Part shown: positions 58,649-64,000 of the stretch, one piece after another
How the letters are laid out: each line of letters begins with the position of its first letter
Position numbering within the stretch: the stretch's first letter is position 1
The notes under the pieces: generated by a model
What the model was told of the DNA's origin: nothing
Database searches by the model: none
Seen by the model: only the letters and a program-made list of their open reading frames with translations
Program-made: the position numbers and the translations under genes
NCBI RefSeq assembly: GCF_018069625.1
Contig: NZ_CP072941.1
Coordinates: 4,278,001 to 4,342,000 of the forward strand
Direction of reading: 5' to 3'
DNA: 64,000 bases
Origin: Streptomyces yatensis
GTDB lineage: Bacteria; Actinomycetota; Actinomycetes; Streptomycetales; Streptomycetaceae

Positions 58649-59791
58649 ATGGAAGCCGAGCGGACAAACTCCGAATCAACCCCCACCGGTCCGGCCGACG
58701 GCCTCACGGATGTCCGTGGACTGCGGGTGGGCCATGCCCAGCGGTCCGGCGGCGGCCGGCTGACCGGGACGACCGTCGTGCTGGCCCCGGAGGGCGGTGC
58801 GGTCGCCGCGGTCGATGTGCGCGGGGGTGGTCCCGGCACCCGGGAGACCGATGCCCTCGATTCGCGGAATCTGGTCCAGCGCGTCGATGCCGTGGTGCTG
58901 ACCGGCGGCAGCGCGTTCGGGCTCGACAGCGCCTCGGGGGTGGCATCCTGGCTGGAGGAGCACGGCCGGGGCTTCCGGGTCGGTCCCGATCCGGCGCAGG
59001 TCGTTCCGGTGGTCCCGGCCGCCGCCCTCTTCGACCTGGGCCGCGGCGGCGACTGGCGGGCCCGCCCGGACGCCGCGCTGGGGCGCGAGGCGATCGAGGC
59101 GGCGGCCGCTTCGGAGCCGGGGGCGCCGGTCGCGCAGGGCAATGTGGGAGCGGGCACCGGTGCGGTGGCCGGTGGGCTCAAGGGCGGCACCGGCTCGGCC
59201 TCCACGGTGCTGCCGTCCGGTGTCACGGTGGCCGCGCTGGCGGTGGTCAATGCCGTGGGATCGGTCCTGGATCCCGGTACGGGTGTGCTCTACGGGGAGT
59301 ACTACGAGCCGTCGGACGAAGGCGGGCCCCACAGGCCCGGTGCGGCCGAGCACGCGGAGGCGATGCGCCGGCTGGCCGCCGCGCGGGCCGAGTCGGAGCG
59401 GCGGCAGGCCGCGTCGGTGCGGCCTCCGCTGAACACCACGCTGGCCGTGGTCGCCACCGATGCCGTGCTCACCCGGGCCCAGGCGCACAAGCTGGCAGGT
59501 ACCGCGCATGACGGTCTGGCGCGGGCCGTCCGGCCGGTGCATCTGCTCTCCGACGGCGACACCGTCTTCGCCCTGGCCACCTGTGGGCGGCCGCTGATAC
59601 CGGAGGGCGGTACCGAGGGTGCCGACGATCCGGCGTTCGGGGTGCACCGGGAGAGCGGCGCGCTGAACGAGGTGCTGGCGGCCGGGGCGGATGTGCTGAC
59701 CCGGGCCCTGGTCAAGGCGGTGCTCGCGGCGGAGAGCGTGGACGGCCCGGGCGGTGTCTTCCCCGCGTACCGGGATCTTTACAGCCGCTGA
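58649..59791 (+). CDS. P1/S58 family N-terminal nucleophile aminopeptidase
   Basis: The 380-aa protein belongs to the DmpA/BapA/P1 peptidase family, which self-cleaves to expose a catalytic N-terminal residue and then removes N-terminal amino acids. The fold is marked by DALDSRNLVQRVDAVVLTGGSAFGLDSASGVASWLEE and GNVGAGTGAVAGGLKGGTGSAS. Cleavage is expected at PPLNTTLAVVATDA, leaving Thr263. The start is uncertain: ATG 58649 lacks a ribosome-binding site and has TACGCA 8 nt upstream. The next gene follows after 85 bp on the same strand. Confidence 0.88.
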   Translation: MEAERTNSESTPTGPADGLTDVRGLRVGHAQRSGGGRLTGTTVVLAPEGGAVAAVDVRGGGPGTRETDALDSRNLVQRVDAVVLTGGSAFGLDSASGVASWLEEHGRGFRVGPDPAQVVPVVPAAALFDLGRGGDWRARPDAALGREAIEAAAASEPGAPVAQGNVGAGTGAVAGGLKGGTGSASTVLPSGVTVAALAVVNAVGSVLDPGTGVLYGEYYEPSDEGGPHRPGAAEHAEAMRRLAAARAESERRQAASVRPPLNTTLAVVATDAVLTRAQAHKLAGTAHDGLARAVRPVHLLSDGDTVFALATCGRPLIPEGGTEGADDPAFGVHRESGALNEVLAAGADVLTRALVKAVLAAESVDGPGGVFPAYRDLYSR

Positions 59792-59876
59792 TCCGGCCCG
59801 TTGTGCTCCCGACCGAAGGGAAGCGTCCGGCCGGGAGAGAAACGGGCCGCAGAGACGGAGAGAAGGGGGGCTTCAC

Positions 59877-60938
59877 ATGGACACCGATCTGCTGATCGTC
59901 GGGGGTGGCCCGGCGGGCTGCGCCGCCGCCGTGATGGCGGCGAGCGTGGGGATGCGCTCGGTGCTGATCGAGTCGGGCGGCGCGGTATGCGGGGCGCTGC
60001 GGCGCATCCCGGTGGTGAGCAATGTCCTCGGCGTCACCAACGGCCCGGATCTGGCGGCGGCGATCGAGGCCGATCTGGCGCGATGTGCTCTGTGCCGGGT
60101 GGAGCTGGGCAGCCGCGCCACACTGATCGACGCCTTCGACGACCGCGTCGAGGTCACGGTGGAGCCCGTGGCGCCGGTGGGGCCCGCGCGGGCGCGTGGA
60201 GCGCGGCTGACCGCTCCGTATGTGGTCGTCGCCACGGGGGTCGGGCCGCTGGGTCCTCAGGACGCGGGATGGCTCGGGGGCGTGGCGGACCGGGGGCTGC
60301 CGCCGCTGTGGGAGGCGGATACTGCGGCGATCGACGGCCGGACGGTGCTGGTCCTGGGCGCGGACCGGCCCCTGGGCACCGTGGCGCGGGCCCATCCGGA
60401 GCTGAGGACACGCTTTGTGGTGGCGTATCCGCCCGAGGACGCCTACAAGACCGAGGAGATCCGGCGGGACTCTCGGGTGGAGCTGGTGGCCGTGCGGCGG
60501 CTGGAGTTCGGGCCCACCTCGGCACCGGTCACCGCCGAGGTCCGGACGGTGGACGGCGAGCGGCGGGTCCTCACGGCCGATCTCGCCTTCCTCAACCTGG
60601 GCAGCGCCCCGGCGCCCCCGGCCGGGGCCGTGGCCACCGACTCGTCCGGGTACTGCCCTCCCGGGAGCCAGCATCCGAGGGTCTTCACCGCCGGTGATCT
60701 GCGGTCGCTTCGCTTCCAGCGGATCGCGACCGCCATGGGGTCGGGTGGCGAGGCCGCGCTCGGTGCCTACTACGCCTCGCGCGGCCTGGCCACGGAGCCC
60801 GGCGGGCTGCCCACAACGACCGGCGATCCGTCCGCGCAGACCGGGGATCTGCCCGCAGAGAACGGCGGCCCGCCCACAGAGAACGGCGGCCCGCCCATGG
60901 ACGTGGGCGGGCCGCCGGACCCGGCAGGGGGTGGCTGA
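59877..60938 (+). CDS. Thioredoxin-reductase-like flavoprotein without the redox Cys pair
   Basis: The 353-aa protein has a first FAD motif, LLIVGGGPAGCAAAVMAAS, a second Rossmann motif region (VLVLGADRP), and a C-terminal FAD motif, HPRVFTAGDLRSL, all as in thioredoxin reductase. The active CxxC is missing, so it cannot reduce thioredoxin in the normal way. Similar proteins act as ferredoxin-NADP reductases or antibiotic-pathway oxidases. A Gly/Pro-rich tail (GGPPTENGGPPMDVGG) is encoded by a hairpin with two 21-bp repeats. The start has GAAGGGGGG 6 nt upstream. Confidence 0.85.
   Translation: MDTDLLIVGGGPAGCAAAVMAASVGMRSVLIESGGAVCGALRRIPVVSNVLGVTNGPDLAAAIEADLARCALCRVELGSRATLIDAFDDRVEVTVEPVAPVGPARARGARLTAPYVVVATGVGPLGPQDAGWLGGVADRGLPPLWEADTAAIDGRTVLVLGADRPLGTVARAHPELRTRFVVAYPPEDAYKTEEIRRDSRVELVAVRRLEFGPTSAPVTAEVRTVDGERRVLTADLAFLNLGSAPAPPAGAVATDSSGYCPPGSQHPRVFTAGDLRSLRFQRIATAMGSGGEAALGAYYASRGLATEPGGLPTTTGDPSAQTGDLPAENGGPPTENGGPPMDVGGPPDPAGGG
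60884..60917. terminator. Hairpin in the 3' end of the flavoprotein gene
   Basis: CGGCGGCCCGCCCA and TGGGCGGGCCGCCG form a perfect 14-bp stem with a 6-nt loop inside the last 55 bp of the reading frame. It lies between two convergent genes only 7 bp apart and should stop both transcripts. Confidence 0.8.
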
Positions 60939-60945
60939 GATGGGG

Positions 60946-63081
60946 TCAGGCCGCGACCGCCACCTTCGACTCGTCCTCGGTGGCACCGCCCGGGGCGGCC
61001 TCGCCGCCCGCCTGGCCGGTGCCCTCCGCCTCCGCCGTCTTCCGCAGCCCCTTGAGGAAGACCACCAGACCGGCCGAGACCACCGTGCCCGCCACGATGG
61101 CCAGCAGGTAGAGGAACGGCTGGCCGATCAGCGGGACCACGAAGATGCCTCCGTGCGGGGCGCGCAGCGTGCAGTCGAAGGCCATCGACAGCGCACCGGT
61201 CACGGCACCGCCCACCATCGAGGAGGGGATCACCCGCAGCGGATCCGCCGCGGCGAACGGAATGGCGCCCTCGGTGATGAAGGAGGCACCCAGCACCCAG
61301 GCGGCCTTGCCGTTCTCCCGCTCGGTCTTGGTGAACAGCCGTCCGCGCACGGTGGTGGCGAGAGCCAGCGCCAGCGGCGGGACCATACCGGCGGCCATCA
61401 CCGCGGCCATGATCTTGAGGCTTCCGGTGGAGGGATCCGACACCGCGATACCGCCGGTCGCGAAGGCGTATGCCACCTTGTTGACCGGGCCGCCGAGGTC
61501 GAAGCACATCATCAGGCCGAGGAGGACACCGAGACCGATGGCGTTGGCGCCGGAGAGGCCGTTGAGCCAGTCGGTCATCGCCTCCTGCGCGGAGGCGATG
61601 GGCTTGCCGATCACCACGAACATCAGGAAGCCGACGATCGCCGAGGAGATCAGCGGAATCACCACCACCGGCATGATGCCGCGCAGCGCCGCCGGGACCT
61701 TGAACCGCTGGATGCCCATGACGACCGCACCCGCGATCAGACCCGCGACCAGACCGCCGAGGAATCCGGCCTTGATGGTGGTCGCGATGTAGCCGCCCAC
61801 GAAACCGGGGACCAGACCGGGCCGGTCGGCCATGCCGTAGGCGATATAGCCCGCCAGGACCGGCACCAGGAAGGTGAACGCCGCACTGCCGATCTGGAAG
61901 AGCAGCGCAGCCCAGCTGCTGCTCTCGGCCCAGACGAAGTGGTCCGCCACCGACTTGGCACTCGCGATCTCGTAACCGCCGATCGCGAAGGCGAGCGCGA
62001 TCAGCAGGCCGCCCGCGGCGACGAACGGGACCATGTAACTGACGCCCGTCATCAGCCACTTGCGCAGTCGGGTGCCGAAGCCGTCACCGGCGGGACCGTC
62101 CTCGTCCATCGGCGCCGAGCCCCCCGCCGCGCCGTCGGCCGGTGCGCCGATCTCGCCACGTGCGGCCTTCCCGCGCGCCTCGGCGATGAGTTCGGCGGGG
62201 CGGTTGATGCCCGCCTTCACTCCGACGTCCACCGTCGGCTTGCCCGCGAAGCGGGCCTTGTCCCGGACCTCCACATCGTGCGCGAAGATCACCGCGTCGG
62301 CGGCGGCGATGGTGGCCGCGGGGAGCTTGTCGAATCCGGCCGAGCCCTGGGTCTCGACCACCAGCTCGACCCCGGCCTCGCGACCGGCGTTCTCCAGCGA
62401 CTCGGCGGCCATATAGGTGTGGGCGATACCGGTCGGGCAGGACGTGACGGCAACGATCCGGAAGGGGGGCACCGGCTCCGAGGCGGCGGCCTCAGCGGCG
62501 GCAGGCTCAGCGGCGGCGGGCTCAGCGGCCGCATGCTCAGCCGTCGCGGCGGGCTCACCCGTCGCGGCGGGCTGCTCGCCCCCCGATCGCTCAGCCCCCG
62601 TTCCCGCGGGTCCCGTCGCCTCGGCGGCGGGTGCGCTCTGCTCCTCGCCGCGGATCAGGGCGGCCACCCGTTCGGGCCGGTCGGCCGAGCGCAGCGCATC
62701 GGTGAAGTCGGCGTTCATCAGCTGCCGCGCCAGGCTCGACAGGATCGTCAGATGGTCGCTGTCCGCGCCCGCCGGAGCCGCGATCAGGAAGATCAGATCG
62801 GCCGGGCCGTCCGCCGCGCCGAAGTCGATCCGGGCCGTGCTGCGCCCGAAGGCCAGGGTCGGCTCGGTGACATGTGCGCTGCGGCAGTGGGGTATGCCGA
62901 TGCCGCCGTCCAGGCCGGTCGGCATCTGCTCCTCGCGCGCGGCCACATCGGCGAGAAAGCCGTCGAGGTCGGTGACGCGACCGGCCGCGACCATGCGTTC
63001 GGCGAGCGACCGGGCGGCGGCTTCCTTGGTGTCGGCGGACAGGTCAAGGTCGACCAGATCCGCGGTGATCAGCTCACTCAT
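60946..63081 (-). CDS. fruA: Fructose PTS permease, EIIA-EIIB-EIIC fusion
   Basis: The 711-aa protein phosphorylates fructose during uptake to give fructose-1-phosphate. Domains are in order: EIIA (residues 1-145, with GIGIPHCRS His), an Ala/Glu/Pro linker with repeats, EIIB (about 205-300, Cys in VTSCPTGIAHTYMAAESL), and EIIC with eight or so helices (FDLGGPVNKVAYAFA, SFITEGAIPFAAADPLRVIPS). The ATG at 63081 follows GGGAG. It is downstream of fruK on the same strand, as in the S. coelicolor fruRKA operon. Confidence 0.95.
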   Translation of the reverse strand: MSELITADLVDLDLSADTKEAAARSLAERMVAAGRVTDLDGFLADVAAREEQMPTGLDGGIGIPHCRSAHVTEPTLAFGRSTARIDFGAADGPADLIFLIAAPAGADSDHLTILSSLARQLMNADFTDALRSADRPERVAALIRGEEQSAPAAEATGPAGTGAERSGGEQPAATGEPAATAEHAAAEPAAAEPAAAEAAASEPVPPFRIVAVTSCPTGIAHTYMAAESLENAGREAGVELVVETQGSAGFDKLPAATIAAADAVIFAHDVEVRDKARFAGKPTVDVGVKAGINRPAELIAEARGKAARGEIGAPADGAAGGSAPMDEDGPAGDGFGTRLRKWLMTGVSYMVPFVAAGGLLIALAFAIGGYEIASAKSVADHFVWAESSSWAALLFQIGSAAFTFLVPVLAGYIAYGMADRPGLVPGFVGGYIATTIKAGFLGGLVAGLIAGAVVMGIQRFKVPAALRGIMPVVVIPLISSAIVGFLMFVVIGKPIASAQEAMTDWLNGLSGANAIGLGVLLGLMMCFDLGGPVNKVAYAFATGGIAVSDPSTGSLKIMAAVMAAGMVPPLALALATTVRGRLFTKTERENGKAAWVLGASFITEGAIPFAAADPLRVIPSSMVGGAVTGALSMAFDCTLRAPHGGIFVVPLIGQPFLYLLAIVAGTVVSAGLVVFLKGLRKTAEAEGTGQAGGEAAPGGATEDESKVAVAA

Positions 63082-63166
63082 CTCGCGGCTCCCTTGTGTG
63101 CGGTGCCGCCCTGGGGGAGGCGGGCGGACGGAGTGGGGATTGGGGGGTGGGAGTGGGGTCGGCCGG

Positions 63167-64000
63167 TCACGCGGGCTCCTTGAGCACACGGTCCAGCGGA
63201 ATATCCGCCGTCATGACGACGGCGGACGGATCGAGGTCGGCCGGGGTCGGCATGGCGCTGCCCGGCAGTTGCACCGCGGCCGCTCCGTGGGCCACGGCCG
63301 AGGCGAGCGCGGCGGGCCCGGAGCCGCCCGCCGCGAGGAATCCGGCGAGCGAGGCGTCGCCCGCGCCGACGTTGCTGCGCACGGCGGCGACCCGCGCGGT
63401 GCCGAAGTAGGCGCCCGTCTCGTCGACCAGCAGCTGACCGTCGGCGCCCAGGCTGGCCAGCACGGCGCGGGCACCGAGCCCCCGCAGCTCCTCGGCCGCC
63501 TTGACCGCCTCGCCCACGGTGGCCAGCGGACGGCCCACGGCCTGGGCCAGTTCCTCGGCGTTGGGCTTCACCACATCGGGACGCTCACGCAGGGCTGCGG
63601 TCAGCGAGGGGCCGGAGGTGTCCAGGGCGATCCGGGCGCCCGCCCGGTGGGCCCGCGCCACCAGCTCGGCGTACCACTCGGGCGCGAGCCCCCGGGGCAG
63701 GCTGCCGCAGCAGGCGATCCAGTCGGCGCTCTCGGCGCTCGTCCGGACGGCCTCCAGCACCGCTTCGGCCTCGGCGTCGCTCAGCTCGGGCCCGCCCGCG
63801 TTGAGCTTGGTGAGGGTGCCGTCCGGTTCGGCCACGGAGATGTTGACCCGGGTCGAGCCCGCCACGGGCACACCCGCCGCCTCGATACCCAGCTCCCCCA
63901 GCAGCCGTGCGAGCAGCGCACCCTCCGGTCCGCCGAGCGGCAGCACGGCCACCGTGCGATGCCCCGCGGCGGCCACGGCGCGCGAGACATTGACGCCCTT
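63167..64000 (-). CDS. fruK: 1-phosphofructokinase, N-terminus cut by window edge
   Basis: This PfkB-family kinase converts fructose-1-phosphate to fructose-1,6-bisphosphate. Visible are KGVNVSRAVAAAGH, ISVAEPDGTLTKLNAGGPELS, VVKPNAEELAQAVGRPL, and the C-terminal SNVGAGDASLAGFLA with the catalytic Asp. About 40-50 N-terminal residues lie outside the window to the right. It starts the pair with fruA, 85 nt apart. Confidence 0.93.
   Translation of the reverse strand, partial: KGVNVSRAVAAAGHRTVAVLPLGGPEGALLARLLGELGIEAAGVPVAGSTRVNISVAEPDGTLTKLNAGGPELSDAEAEAVLEAVRTSAESADWIACCGSLPRGLAPEWYAELVARAHRAGARIALDTSGPSLTAALRERPDVVKPNAEELAQAVGRPLATVGEAVKAAEELRGLGARAVLASLGADGQLLVDETGAYFGTARVAAVRSNVGAGDASLAGFLAAGGSGPAALASAVAHGAAAVQLPGSAMPTPADLDPSAVVMTADIPLDRVLKEPA

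Overview
The window is Streptomyces chromosome, or that of a very close relative. GC is very high, third codon positions are almost always G or C, and GTG and TTG starts are common. The gene content is also typical: a resuscitation-promoting factor, a protein O-mannosyltransferase, an archaeal-style tricorn protease, the divisome protein SepX, and many TetR, MerR and sensor-kinase genes. Most of it reads as core or near-core chromosome with small accessory modules inserted. I saw no insertion sequence, prophage, CRISPR array or biosynthetic megasynthase. The first 90 bases, left of rpfB, hold nothing I can assign.

Layout. 0.1-8 kb: cell-wall and housekeeping genes (rpfB, tatD, a zinc-ribbon protein and rsmI on the minus strand; pmt and a lipoprotein penicillin-binding protein on the plus strand). 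8-11.3 kb: a YbaK-type deacylase with an EamA transporter, then a hydrolase/DUF1330 pair divergent from a TetR gene. 11.4-14.5 kb: an EACC1 gene and a caspase-transmembrane-peptide-binding fusion, which is the most unusual locus here. 14.5-21.5 kb: an SDR, a beta-lactamase-like serine hydrolase, then five co-directional genes (sensor kinase, response regulator, two unknowns, AAA ATPase). 21.7-24.4 kb: a CbiMN-Q-O type nickel/cobalt importer with a possible nickel-regulator box. 24.6-27.7 kb: TetR plus MMPL exporter. 27.7-31.1 kb: tricorn protease. 31.7-36 kb: a monooxygenase-hydrolase-SDR operon divergent from a MerR gene. 36-39.5 kb: exonuclease III, a GNAT protein, a secreted serine protease and Dps. 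39.6-43.8 kb: a secreted beta-helix protein and an arsenic cluster (arsI divergent from arsR-acr3-arsC-arsN), bracketed by near-identical hairpin repeats and ending next to a tRNA-Ala gene.

44.2-49.5 kb: a minus-strand block running galU, moeA/glp, moaC, mogA, rimJ-like GNAT, sepX. It joins molybdopterin genes to a divisome gene, and resembles the corynebacterial Glp/GlpR neighbourhood. 49.6-58 kb: 5-formyl-THF cyclo-ligase, a penicillin-acylase-family hydrolase, a cation/proton antiporter, an FmdB zinc-ribbon protein preceded by a CIRCE-like heat-shock element, MTA phosphorylase, a SAF-like protein and MscL. 58-64 kb: a truncated AMP-binding protein, a P1 aminopeptidase, a thioredoxin-reductase-like flavoprotein without its cysteine pair, and the fructose PTS (fruA, and fruK cut by the right edge).

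At the DNA level, at least eight genes show a -10-like hexamer ending 6-7 nt before the start codon, as expected for leaderless mRNAs. Several hairpin terminators are perfect. Two short tandem arrays (14-bp x6 and 20-bp x4) lie in intergenic regions, and one typical Streptomyces palindrome sits inside the tatD reading frame.
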